Under the pieces are notes generated by a model. The model was not told the DNA's origin and did no database searches. It saw nothing but the letters and a program-made list of their open reading frames with translations. The position numbers were made by a program, and so were the translations under genes. A stretch of 64,000 nt of DNA from Pseudomonas lactis (GTDB taxonomy: Bacteria > Pseudomonadota > Gammaproteobacteria > Pseudomonadales > Pseudomonadaceae). The stretch spans positions 248,001 through 312,000 of the forward strand of contig NZ_JYLO01000012.1 in NCBI RefSeq assembly GCF_001439845.1, in the 5' to 3' direction. This document shows positions 35,178 through 45,728 of this stretch, one piece after another. Position 1 is the first letter of the stretch, and each line of letters begins with the position of its first letter.

Positions 35178-38099
35178 TTACTCAGCATCCAGGTGCATAG
35201 GAGTGATCACTCGGCCGTCTTTCTCGGCCTGCCCTAACTGCGCATCGATGAAGTACACGCGGTCATCTTCCAACTGGCCCTTGTCTACCAGGTAATCCTT
35301 GATGGTGCTGGCTCGGTCCTGCCCCAACTGGCGCAGTAGCACGTCACTGCCACTCCAGAACTTGATCACCCCGTCCTTGAGCTTCGCCGAGCGCTCGTCG
35401 CTGCCCAGGTCTTTCCATTCGGCCGGTGGTTGCTGTTTGAGACGGGTGCGGTAGATGCCTTCCAGCAAGGGTGCTTTTTCCTTCTCCGGCACTTCAAGCA
35501 ACGAGGCCTGGGCCGGGACTTTGTCGCCACGGCGCTGGAGGATCTTGTAATAGTTGTATTGGTATTCGCGTTCCAGTCGCTGTGCGGCCAGGAACGGCCC
35601 GTCGCTGCTGGCAGCGGCCGTGCCTTCAATTTCCAGGCGCAGGGCAGGGCGTTCTTTCAGCGCCTTGGCCAGGGTGTTCAGAGCGCCTTCGGCGTCTTTG
35701 TTCAGCTCACTGGAGCCTGCGGCGAACGACACATTGCCCAAGTCTTCAGAGCCGCCACCGGTGACCAGCCCGCCAATGAACTTGAAGGGCGCTGTTGCCG
35801 CGCGCACCACGAGGTTGCGCAGGGTTTGCCACACAATCGGCATCACGCTGAATTGTGGGTTGTTCAGGTCGCCGCTTACCGGCAGTTCGATGGAGATCTT
35901 GCCGTCGGAGTCCTTGAGCAGGGCGACAGCCAGGCGAATCGGTAAGTCCACGGCATCGGAGCTGTCGACTTTTTCACCCAATTGCAGTTGCTCGACCACC
36001 ACTTTGTTTTCAGCCTTCAACTGGCCTTTGGTGATCACGTAGTGCAGATCGAGATTCAGGCGGCCTTTGCGGATGCGGAAGCCTGCGAACTTGCCCGAGT
36101 AAGGTGTCAGGTTGGTCAACTCGACACGCTTGAAGCTGGTGGCGATGTCCAACGCGGCCATCGGGTCAAACGGGTTCACGCTGCCTTTGATCGTCACTGG
36201 CGCGTAACGGTCCACCTTGCCCTTGATGTCGACGCTGGCCGGTTTGGCCTGGCGGCTATCGATGGTGCCAATCTGGCCGTTGAGCTGTTGAATCGCGGTG
36301 GCAAAGTTGGGCGTGAGGCTAAAGTCGGCAAAGTTGGCCGAACCGTCGTTGATCGCGATCTGGCCGATATGAATGCCCAAGGGCTTGTCGTTACTGGCGG
36401 CAGGTTTGGCGGCCGACTTGCTGCCGCTGTCGGCGGGCTGCGGGATCAGCAGGTCGTCGATGTTGGTGGTGCGATCTTCGTTGATCATGAAGCGCGCATA
36501 CGGCTGCAACAAGTTGACCTTGTCGATCGACAGGCTTTGGCCGTGCTGGTAATTCACGCCTTCGAGCACCAGGCGTTGCCATTTTAGGAAGTCGCGGGTC
36601 TTGAGGGTGTCCAGGGTATGCAACTGGTCAACCTGAGCGCGGCCGGTGACCTGAAGGGCCAGTGGCTCGGTGCTTTTGAGGTTCACGTCCAGGTTGCTGC
36701 CCAGCATGCCGCTGCGCAATTCCAGGCGAATAAACGGGCTGATATAAGCCTGGGCGACCCGCAGGTCGATGTCCTGGGTGTTCACTTTCAGCTTGGCGCT
36801 GACGGGGTTGAGGTTAACCTCGCCGGCTGCCTGGATCTTGCCTTGTTTGCCCAGGCCGGTGTCGATCTTCAAGGCAAAGGGGCTCTGGTTGAGGCTGTCG
36901 AAGTTCTGTACGTCGACATTCAACGGGCCCAGTTCCAGCGCGACCGCAGGTTTTACCTGGCGGTCTGCCAGGTGCACCTGATAGTTACGCAGTTGCACAT
37001 CCTTGAGCAGCACTTGCCACGGCTTGCTCGGTGCCGCCGGTTGCGCCGAAGGCGCGTCGGCAGCGGCTGGCTCCGGTGCCTTGGCCGGTTTGCTCGGTTG
37101 GCTGGCGAACAGTTTCTGCCAATCCAGTTGACCATCGGCCTCACGGGCGGCCCAGGTTTCCAGCTTGTTGCTGCGGATCTTGCCGACAATGACCTGCTGC
37201 TTGGCCAGGTCTACCGTGGTTTCGCTGACGTCCAGGCGTTCCAGGCGCGCCAGTGGCCGGCCATCGGGGGCCTTGATAGCGAAGGGGGCGATACTGGCGG
37301 CGGTGTTGGTCAGGTTCAGCTCGGTCTCTTTGGCCAGGCTGAATTTGTAGTCAGTGCTGAAGTTGAGCACCCCGTCTTCCAGCACCAGTGGCAGGGCGTC
37401 ACGCACATACGGCCACCACGCTTTCATCTTGCCGTCGGTAACCTTCAAGGTGCCTTCGGAGGTGATCGGTACCAGGCTGAAGTTGCCTTTCCAGTCGATC
37501 TGACCCCCTTCGGGGCCAGCGGCGACCAGGGTCATGTCGGCATTGTCGTCGGGCAAGGTGCTGAGGTTTTTCAGCTCGAAGTCGAGTTCGTCGTAGAGGA
37601 ATTCGATGGGTTCGCTGGGGCGCAGGTCCTGGAAATGCACGTTACCACCGGCCAGCTTGATGCTGTCGATACGCAGTGGGAACGGCTTGGCATCAGGATC
37701 GGCCGGGGTTGGCTCGCTCGGTGGCAGTTTGAACAGCTGCGCCAGGTTCAGTTGGCCGGACTTGTCGAACAGCAGTTCGGTCTTGGGCTTGTCCAGTTGC
37801 ACATCGGCCAGGTGCAGGGCGCGGGTCCAGAGGCTGTCGATCTGCAGGTTGGCGTAGAGGCGTTCGAAACCCACTTGCTCTTTGCCCGGCTCACCAATCT
37901 TCAGGCCCCACAGCGTCAGTTCCAGGCTGAAGGGGTTGAGCTCGATACGCTCGATTCGCGCCGGCACTGTGGCGTAGTTGGCCAACTGTTGGTTGGCAAT
38001 GCGAAGGGCGATGCCGGGTAATATCAGAAAGCCCAGCAAGCTGTACAAAGCAAGGGCGGTCAACAAGGCGCCTACGGCGCGGATCAATCCTTTGGGCAT
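35178..38099 (-). CDS. Large envelope protein, DUF748 (AsmA-like) with OmpA-like C-terminal region
   Basis: 973 aa. One N-terminal membrane helix (GALLTALALYSLLGFLILPGIAL), then a long beta-rich periplasmic region with AsmA/DUF748-like repeats (IERIELNPFSLELTLWGLKIGEP; LKLPISLP-type strands; VNPFDPMAALDIATSFKRVELTNLTPYSGKFAGFRIRKGRLNLDLHYVITKGQLKAEN). Residues ~790-970 carry an OmpA-like segment (VSFAAGSSELNKDAEGALNTLAKALKERPALRLEIEGTA). AsmA-like proteins are linked to lipid transport between membranes; this one matches the PAO1 PA4735 position. Substrate and function are not known. Separated from the methyltransferase gene upstream by 88 bp. Confidence 0.8.
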   Translation of the reverse strand: MPKGLIRAVGALLTALALYSLLGFLILPGIALRIANQQLANYATVPARIERIELNPFSLELTLWGLKIGEPGKEQVGFERLYANLQIDSLWTRALHLADVQLDKPKTELLFDKSGQLNLAQLFKLPPSEPTPADPDAKPFPLRIDSIKLAGGNVHFQDLRPSEPIEFLYDELDFELKNLSTLPDDNADMTLVAAGPEGGQIDWKGNFSLVPITSEGTLKVTDGKMKAWWPYVRDALPLVLEDGVLNFSTDYKFSLAKETELNLTNTAASIAPFAIKAPDGRPLARLERLDVSETTVDLAKQQVIVGKIRSNKLETWAAREADGQLDWQKLFASQPSKPAKAPEPAAADAPSAQPAAPSKPWQVLLKDVQLRNYQVHLADRQVKPAVALELGPLNVDVQNFDSLNQSPFALKIDTGLGKQGKIQAAGEVNLNPVSAKLKVNTQDIDLRVAQAYISPFIRLELRSGMLGSNLDVNLKSTEPLALQVTGRAQVDQLHTLDTLKTRDFLKWQRLVLEGVNYQHGQSLSIDKVNLLQPYARFMINEDRTTNIDDLLIPQPADSGSKSAAKPAASNDKPLGIHIGQIAINDGSANFADFSLTPNFATAIQQLNGQIGTIDSRQAKPASVDIKGKVDRYAPVTIKGSVNPFDPMAALDIATSFKRVELTNLTPYSGKFAGFRIRKGRLNLDLHYVITKGQLKAENKVVVEQLQLGEKVDSSDAVDLPIRLAVALLKDSDGKISIELPVSGDLNNPQFSVMPIVWQTLRNLVVRAATAPFKFIGGLVTGGGSEDLGNVSFAAGSSELNKDAEGALNTLAKALKERPALRLEIEGTAAASSDGPFLAAQRLEREYQYNYYKILQRRGDKVPAQASLLEVPEKEKAPLLEGIYRTRLKQQPPAEWKDLGSDERSAKLKDGVIKFWSGSDVLLRQLGQDRASTIKDYLVDKGQLEDDRVYFIDAQLGQAEKDGRVITPMHLDAE

Positions 38100-38187
38100 G
38101 GGTGAACGCCATCTATGTCGAACAAGAGTGCCTTGGAGTATGGCACGGGAATTCGGTTCCGAAGAACCGTGGGCGCTGGGAAACTTC

Positions 38188-39204
38188 CTACAAATGCAGG
38201 ATCAGGGTCTTCAGCGGAGGCTGTTGGTCCCTGGAAGGAAAGTCGGCCCCAGGTGTCATCACTTGCCACTCGCGCACCGGGCGCCCGGCTTTTTCCGCGC
38301 AGCGCAGCACCTGCTCACGCCAGTCCTCCATGCTGACCTTTGCCAAGTTGTTGCAGCAAATCAGCACGCCATTGTTGGCGGTGGCCAGCAGTGCGGGTTT
38401 GAGCAGGCTTTGATAGTCGCGCAACAAATCGACGGTGCCGAAAGCGCTCTTGGCCCAGGCGGGAGGATCGAGCAGTACCAGGTCGTACTGGCGCTGTTCC
38501 AGGCGCGGATAGCTCGGCAGCTTCTGCCCGCGACGCTGGGTGATGGGCAGGCCTGCCAGTTGGCGAATCGCCGGGAAGTAGTCGGACTGTATGAATTCCA
38601 TGCTCGGCAACTGCGGGTTGAGTTGGCCGTTTTCACGCCCCACCGCCAGGTTGCCCTCGGCAAAATCCAGGTTGCACACCTCGCGTGCACCGCCCGCAGC
38701 CGCGCTCAAACCGACGCCGCAGGTATAGGCGAACAGGTTCAGCACGCTTTTGCCGGCGCTGTGGTCCTTGACCCAGCCACGGGTGTTGCGCAGGTCGAGG
38801 AACAGCAGTGGGTCTTGCCCGGCGTGGCGCCCACGCACACGGTAATTGAGGCCCCACTCGTGGCCGACCAGATCTTCCAATGCGCCAGGCTCTGCGCGGT
38901 ACACCGTGTCTTCGCGGTCGATGCGTGAGTTGCCGCGGGCACGGTCGTTGTACACCAGCAACAATTCCAGGCCCATGTACTGGTTGATCAGTTGGTGCAG
39001 GTCCAGCAGGTCTGCCGTTTCCAGGGACTGGTGGAAGCTTTGTACCAGCAATTGCGGACCATAGCGGTCGATGGTCAAGCCGCCGGCGCCTTCCTGGCTG
39101 CCGTGGAACAGCCGATAGCAGTCCGTACCCTGGCTGTGCAGCGTGTTGATCAGGTCTTGGCGGTGATCGAGGGCGGCGCGCAGCGCCTGATTCAAGGGAG
39201 TCAT
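38188..39204 (-). CDS. Class I SAM-dependent methyltransferase (RlmI/RlmK-like)
   Basis: 338 aa. SAM-binding core KSVLNLFAYTCGVGLSAAAGGAREVCNLDFAEGNL and catalytic-type motif DLVLLDPPAWAKS, preceded by LFLDLRNTRGWV, as in COG1092 23S rRNA methyltransferases. The N-terminal PUA domain of RlmI is missing or replaced by a short domain (residues ~1-110, including LTIDRYGPQLLVQS). The rRNA target is inferred from the family, not seen. Confidence 0.82.
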   Translation of the reverse strand: MTPLNQALRAALDHRQDLINTLHSQGTDCYRLFHGSQEGAGGLTIDRYGPQLLVQSFHQSLETADLLDLHQLINQYMGLELLLVYNDRARGNSRIDREDTVYRAEPGALEDLVGHEWGLNYRVRGRHAGQDPLLFLDLRNTRGWVKDHSAGKSVLNLFAYTCGVGLSAAAGGAREVCNLDFAEGNLAVGRENGQLNPQLPSMEFIQSDYFPAIRQLAGLPITQRRGQKLPSYPRLEQRQYDLVLLDPPAWAKSAFGTVDLLRDYQSLLKPALLATANNGVLICCNNLAKVSMEDWREQVLRCAEKAGRPVREWQVMTPGADFPSRDQQPPLKTLILHL

Positions 39205-39262
39205 GGAGCGCGCCTTGCTTGCAGATGAATAAGAAAAAGGGGGCGCGAAGTTTAACAGCTAA

Positions 39263-39284
39263 CCCCGGCCTGCACAGGCCGGGG
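39263..39284 (-). terminator. Hairpin terminator after acs
   Basis: CCCCGGCCTG-CA-CAGGCCGGGG, a perfect 10-bp stem, 13 bp beyond the acs stop. Little T-run on the minus strand (TTAGC), so strength is uncertain. Confidence 0.65.
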
Positions 39285-39296
39285 ATTATCCTGGCG

Positions 39297-41234
<1,938 letters not shown>

Positions 41235-41294
41235 GAGCACTCCTTATTCTTGTTTTTGCGACAAGTCATAAAGATGCACCCTGAGGCGGGAGGG

Positions 41295-41330
41295 TTCAAG
41301 GCCAACGTCCAAACGGACGTTGGCCTTGAA
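41295..41330 (-). terminator. Perfect 16-bp hairpin between pgi and acs
   Basis: TTCAAGGCCAACGTCC (41295-41310) and its exact complement (41315-41330) with an AAAC loop, 10 bp beyond the pgi stop. No T-run follows. Likely a factor-assisted terminator or transcript stabiliser for pgi. Confidence 0.6.
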
Positions 41331-41339
41331 TGCACGGCT

Positions 41340-43004
41340 TCAGCCGCGGTGACGACCGCGGAAGTAGTTGATCAGGCCTTGGGTCGAAGCATCCTCGGCC
41401 AAGGTTTCTTCGGCGCCGGTCAGGCGGTTGTACACGCCTTTGCCCAGCTCCTTGCCCAGTTCCACGCCCCATTGGTCGAAGGCATTGATGCCCCACACCA
41501 CGCTCTGCACGAACACCTTGTGTTCATACATCGCCACCAATGCGCCCAGGCGACGCGGGCTGATGCGCTCGACCACCAGGGTGTTGCTCGGACGGTTGCC
41601 CGGGATCACCTTGTGCGGTGCCAGCTTCTGTACTTCGGCTTCCGGCAGGCCCTTCTCACGCAGCTCGGCTTCGGCCTCGCTGCGGGTCTTGCCGAGCATC
41701 AGCGCCTGGCTCTGGGACAGGCAGTTGGCGTACAGCCACTGATGGTGGTCGGACACCGGGTTGAAGCTGACGATCGGTACGATGAAGTCGGCCGGGATCA
41801 GCTGAGTCCCTTGGTGCAGCAACTGATGGTAAGCGTGCTGGCCGTTGCAGCCCACGCCGCCCCAGATCACCGGGCCGGTATCGGTGGACACGGGCGTGCC
41901 GTCCTGGCGCACACTCTTGCCGTTGGATTCCATGTCCAGCTGTTGCAAATGCTTGGTGATGTTACGCAGGTAATGGTCGTACGGCAGGATCGCATGGCTC
42001 TGCGCACCCCAGAAGTTGCCGTACCACACGCCCAGCAAGCCCAGCAGCACGGGCATGTTGGCTTCGAACGGTGCGTTCAGGAAGTGCTGGTCCATGGTGT
42101 AGGCACCCGACAGCAGTTCCTTGAAGTTGGACATGCCGATGGCCAAAGCAATTGGCAAGCCGATGGCCGACCACAGCGAGTAGCGCCCACCGACCCAGTC
42201 CCACATTGGGAAAATGTTCTCTTCGCGGATACCGAACGCCACGGCCGCGGCATTGTTGCTCGAGACGGCGATGAAGTGGCGATACAGCTCGGCTTCCGAG
42301 CCCCCCTGGGCCAGGTACCAGGCGCGGGCAGCCTGGGCGTTTTTCAGGGTTTCCAGGGTGTTGAAGGATTTGGACGAGACGATAAACAGCGTGGTCTCGG
42401 CGCGCAGCTTCATGGTCAGTTCGTGGAACTCGCTGCCGTCGATGTTCGCCAGGTAGTGGCAACGCACGCCTTTGTGGGCATAGGACAGCAAGGCCTCGGA
42501 GACCAGCTCCGGGCCGAGGAACGAGCCACCGATGCCAATGTTCACCACGTCGGTGATCGGCTTCTCGGTGTAGCCACGCCACAGGCCGTCGTGGATACGG
42601 CCGACCAAGTCAGTGATCTGGTTCAGCACTTTGTGCACGTCCGGCATGATGTTCACGCCGTTGACCGACAGCTTGTCGCCCACCGGGCGGCGCAGGGCGG
42701 TGTGCAGGGCAGGGCGGCCCTCCGAGGAGTTGACCGGTTCGCCAGCGTACTGCGCGTCGATCGCCGCCTTGAGATTGACTTCCTTGGCCAGGCCCACCAG
42801 TAGGTCGCGGGTTTCGCTGGTGATCAGGTTTTTCGAGTAATCGAGGAAAAGTCCGCAGCTGCTCAAGGTGAACTGGGAAAAACGCTGAGGATCGGCATTG
42901 AACGCCTCGCGCATGCTGAAATCCTGCATGGCTTGGCGATGTTGAACAAGCGCTTGCCAGGCGGGCAGCGCGGTAACGTCATGAGGGGTGCGGTAGTACG
43001 CCAT
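41340..43004 (-). CDS. pgi: Glucose-6-phosphate isomerase
   Basis: 554 aa. Signature segments VVNIGIGGSFLGPELVSEAL, LFIVSSKSFNTLETL, GGRYSLWSAIGLP, and GVELGKELGKGVYNRL near the end. Interconverts glucose-6-P and fructose-6-P; in Pseudomonas it feeds the gluconeogenic/Entner-Doudoroff cycle. Upstream neighbour is panC, with 224 bp between. Confidence 0.97.
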   Translation of the reverse strand: MAYYRTPHDVTALPAWQALVQHRQAMQDFSMREAFNADPQRFSQFTLSSCGLFLDYSKNLITSETRDLLVGLAKEVNLKAAIDAQYAGEPVNSSEGRPALHTALRRPVGDKLSVNGVNIMPDVHKVLNQITDLVGRIHDGLWRGYTEKPITDVVNIGIGGSFLGPELVSEALLSYAHKGVRCHYLANIDGSEFHELTMKLRAETTLFIVSSKSFNTLETLKNAQAARAWYLAQGGSEAELYRHFIAVSSNNAAAVAFGIREENIFPMWDWVGGRYSLWSAIGLPIALAIGMSNFKELLSGAYTMDQHFLNAPFEANMPVLLGLLGVWYGNFWGAQSHAILPYDHYLRNITKHLQQLDMESNGKSVRQDGTPVSTDTGPVIWGGVGCNGQHAYHQLLHQGTQLIPADFIVPIVSFNPVSDHHQWLYANCLSQSQALMLGKTRSEAEAELREKGLPEAEVQKLAPHKVIPGNRPSNTLVVERISPRRLGALVAMYEHKVFVQSVVWGINAFDQWGVELGKELGKGVYNRLTGAEETLAEDASTQGLINYFRGRHRG

Positions 43005-43163
43005 CGCTGCGGGTTTCCTTTTTATTACGGGGACTGCCTTTAGGACACTTCAAAGCCCGGAACATCCAGTCTTATCGCAAGGACTGGGTTCCAGACAGCG
43101 CTAACCATAGCGCAGGGCAGTTACATTAAACCTAGCGTGTGGATATGTCTTGGCTTTGTCTGC

Positions 43164-43196
43164 GCTGTGGCCGGTACTTTTTTATACCGGCACAGC
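43164..43196 (-). terminator. Hairpin after panC
   Basis: GCTGTG(G)CCGGTA pairs with TACCGGCACAGC around an AT-rich loop (12 bp with one bulged G), 33 bp beyond the panC stop. No T-run. Confidence 0.5.
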
Positions 43197-43228
43197 CGTC
43201 GGGGCAACAGGTTGAGGGTAAAGCGGGG

Positions 43229-44080
43229 TCAGGCGAGGTTCAGGTGCAGGTTATCGATCAGACGTGTAGCCCCCAGGTAAGCGGCGACCAGGATCACCAC
43301 ATCACGATCTTCAGCCGTGGCCGGGCGCAGATGCACGCCTTGGCGCACTTCCAGGTAGTCCATGCGCAGCCCTGCGGCTTCAATCTGCTGGATGTGCTCG
43401 GCGCGAAGCCTGGCGAAATCATGATCGCCGCCTTTGATGGCCGTGGCGATCTGGCTGAGCGCGCGGTACAGCACTGGCGCGACCGCCCGTTGCTCCTCGC
43501 TGAGGTAACCGTTGCGTGATGACAGCGCGAGGCCGTCCTCGGCGCGCACGGTGGGCTCGCCGATGATCTGGATCGGCATGTTCAGGTCGCGGACCATGGC
43601 GCGGATCACCGCCAACTGCTGGTAGTCCTTCTGGCCAAATACGGCCATGTCCGGTTGGACCATGTTGAACAGCTTGCTGACCACCGTGGCCACGCCTTCG
43701 AAGTGCCCTGGGCGGCTGGCACCGCACAAGCCTTCAGACAGTTGTGGCACGCTGACACGGGTCTGGCCGTTCATGCCATCGGGGTACATTTCCTCCACCG
43801 TGGGCGCAAACAGCAGGTTGCAACCGGCCTGCAGGAGTTTTTCCTGGTCGGCGGCCAATGTGCGCGGGTATTTGTCCAGGTCTTCGCCAGCGCCGAATTG
43901 CAGCGGGTTGACGAAAATGCTCGCCACCACGAAATCGGCTTGCTGCGCGGCCTTGGTCACCAGGGTGGCGTGGCCGCTGTGCAGGTTGCCCATGGTGGGC
44001 ACAAAGCCGATGCGTTTGCCGGCGTTGCGGGCGTGGGTTACGGCGGCCCGCAGTTCGCGGACGGTTTTAACGGTGTTCAT
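43229..44080 (-). CDS. panC: Pantothenate synthetase
   Basis: 283 aa. PTMGNLHSGHATLV carries the HxGH nucleotide-binding motif; KDYQQLAVIRAMVRDLNMPI and SSRNGYLSEEQR (KMSKS-like) are conserved. Joins pantoate and beta-alanine using ATP. Overlaps panB by 4 nt (ATGA). In PAO1 panD follows; here no panD is present before pgi, so beta-alanine must come from elsewhere in the genome or from another pathway. Confidence 0.97.
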   Translation of the reverse strand: MNTVKTVRELRAAVTHARNAGKRIGFVPTMGNLHSGHATLVTKAAQQADFVVASIFVNPLQFGAGEDLDKYPRTLAADQEKLLQAGCNLLFAPTVEEMYPDGMNGQTRVSVPQLSEGLCGASRPGHFEGVATVVSKLFNMVQPDMAVFGQKDYQQLAVIRAMVRDLNMPIQIIGEPTVRAEDGLALSSRNGYLSEEQRAVAPVLYRALSQIATAIKGGDHDFARLRAEHIQQIEAAGLRMDYLEVRQGVHLRPATAEDRDVVILVAAYLGATRLIDNLHLNLA

Positions 44081-44877
44081 GCCGAGAACCCGTGTTCAAT
44101 ACCTGGGAACGTCACGTTTTTGACTTCGCTGACGTAGGCGCTCAGGGCGGCGTGGATGCTGTCCTGGCCGGCCATGAAGTTCTTCACGAACTTAGGCACG
44201 TGGCCGGTGATCGACAGGCCGAGCATATCGTGCAGGACCAGCACCTGGCCGTCGGTGGCTGCACCTGCGCCAATCCCGATCACGGGCACTTTGACTGCCT
44301 GGGTGATTTCGGCAGCCAGTTCGCTCGGCACGCACTCCAGCAGAATCATCGCCGCACCGGCTTGTTCCAGGGCGATGGCATCGGCACGCATTTGGCGGGC
44401 CTGGGCTTCATTGCGGCCCTGGACCTTGTAGCCACCGAGGATATTGACCGACTGCGGCGTCAGGCCCATGTGTGCGCACACTGGCACGCCGCGTTCGGCC
44501 AGCAGCCGGATCGACTCGGCCAGCCACACGGCACCTTCGACTTTGATCATGTGTGCGCCGGCCTGCATCAGCTTGCCGGCGTTCAGGAAGGTTTGCTCAA
44601 GGGTGGCGTAACCCATGAACGGCAGGTCGGCGATGATAAAGGCGCCATCGTTGCCACGCTTGACGCTGGCGGTGTGGTAGGCCAGTTCATCGGTGGTTAC
44701 GGGCAGCGTGCTGTCATTCCCTTGAAGAACCATGCCCAGGGAGTCGCCCACCAGCAGCACTTCGACGCCGGCCTGGCAGCTGGCGTGGGCGAAAGTGGCG
44801 TCATAGCAGGTCAGCATGGTGATTTTTTCACCTTTGAGCTTGAGGCTCTGCAAGGTGGTCAGGGTAATGTCTGGCAT
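44077..44877 (-). CDS. panB: 3-methyl-2-oxobutanoate hydroxymethyltransferase
   Basis: 266 aa TIM barrel: MLTCYDATFAHASCQAGVEVLLVGDSLGMVLQGNDSTLPVT and VCAHMGLTPQSVNILGGYKVQGR, VIGIGAGAATDGQVLVLHDMLG. Adds a hydroxymethyl group from 5,10-methylene-THF to ketoisovalerate, the first step of pantothenate synthesis. Coupled to panC by overlap. Confidence 0.97.
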   Translation of the reverse strand: MPDITLTTLQSLKLKGEKITMLTCYDATFAHASCQAGVEVLLVGDSLGMVLQGNDSTLPVTTDELAYHTASVKRGNDGAFIIADLPFMGYATLEQTFLNAGKLMQAGAHMIKVEGAVWLAESIRLLAERGVPVCAHMGLTPQSVNILGGYKVQGRNEAQARQMRADAIALEQAGAAMILLECVPSELAAEITQAVKVPVIGIGAGAATDGQVLVLHDMLGLSITGHVPKFVKNFMAGQDSIHAALSAYVSEVKNVTFPGIEHGFSA

Positions 44878-45145
44878 GAAAAGGGTCCTCGTTCAGGCGC
44901 TTGGAAACAGCGAGTAACGCGCGTGAGTCTTCGTTTATACAGGCGCACTGTCTTGAAAGCAGTGCTTATAAGGCCTGGATTGCGCCCTGTCGCGCCGGGT
45001 TGGCGGCAGCGGGACGCCTATAGTCGTGAGGAGGACACGGGAAGTCAATTGGATGTGTTACCGCATTGTTACGATGGCGGTGTTACCGCTGTTACTGAAG
45101 CGATTGCGCAACGTGCGCGCGGTATTACGGCAGAGAAGATCAAAG

Positions 45146-45230
45146 GTGGGAGCTGGCTTGCCTGCGATGGCATCCACTCGGTGTGGCTGATACACCGAGT
45201 CGCTTGCATCGCAGGCAAGCCAGCTCCCAC
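45146..45230. repeat. Inverted REP pair forming one long hairpin
   Basis: GTGGGAGCTGGCTTGCCTGC at 45146 is mirrored at the other end (45211-45230), giving ~24-bp arms. Inside, ACTCGGTGT (45176-45184) pairs with ACACCGAGT (45192-45200). Placed in the 363-bp gap between folK and panB, close to the folK stop; the rest of the gap (44878-45145) is panB leader/promoter sequence with no gene seen. Confidence 0.85.
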
Positions 45231-45240
45231 ATTGACCGAG

Positions 45241-45726
45241 TCATTCTTGCGGGAGGCGTTCCAGGCCGACGAACGGGCAAGCGGTGAGCAGGTCGCTTAA
45301 GCGCTGGCCGTCAGGCAGCTGCAGGTCGGCTGGCGCTAGCTCAGCCAACGGATACAGCACAAACGCGCGCAGATGCATCTGGTAGTGCGGCACCTTCAGG
45401 CGCGGCTCGTCGATCAGGCGATCACCGAACAGCAGGATATCCAGGTCCAAGGTGCGTGGGCCCCAGCGTTCCAGGCGTTCGCGGCCCTGATCGTTCTCGA
45501 TGGCTTGCAGCGCATTGAGCAGGTCCATTGGCGCCAAGTGACTGTCCAACGCCGCAACGGCGTTGGTGTAACTCGGTTGGCCTGGCAGCAATGAATCGCT
45601 TTGATAGAAGGCGGACACACCGGCGAGCTGGGTGCCAGGCAGTTGCGCCAGCGCCTCGATCGCGCTGCGCAATTGTTGGTGCGGGGCAGCCAGGTTGCTG
45701 CCCATGCCGATGTAGATACGTTCCAC
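45241..45726 (-). CDS. folK: 2-amino-4-hydroxy-6-hydroxymethyldihydropteridine diphosphokinase
   Basis: 161 aa: RIYIGMGSNLAAPHQQL start, YTNAVAAL, and the HPPK signature RWGPRTLDLDILLFGD. Transfers pyrophosphate from ATP to the pterin precursor used by FolP (20.9 kb). Begins 2 bp after pcnB, so it belongs to a pcnB-folK operon. Ends next to a REP hairpin that may protect or end the transcript. Confidence 0.96.
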   Translation of the reverse strand: MERIYIGMGSNLAAPHQQLRSAIEALAQLPGTQLAGVSAFYQSDSLLPGQPSYTNAVAALDSHLAPMDLLNALQAIENDQGRERLERWGPRTLDLDILLFGDRLIDEPRLKVPHYQMHLRAFVLYPLAELAPADLQLPDGQRLSDLLTACPFVGLERLPQE

Positions 45727-45728
45727 GT

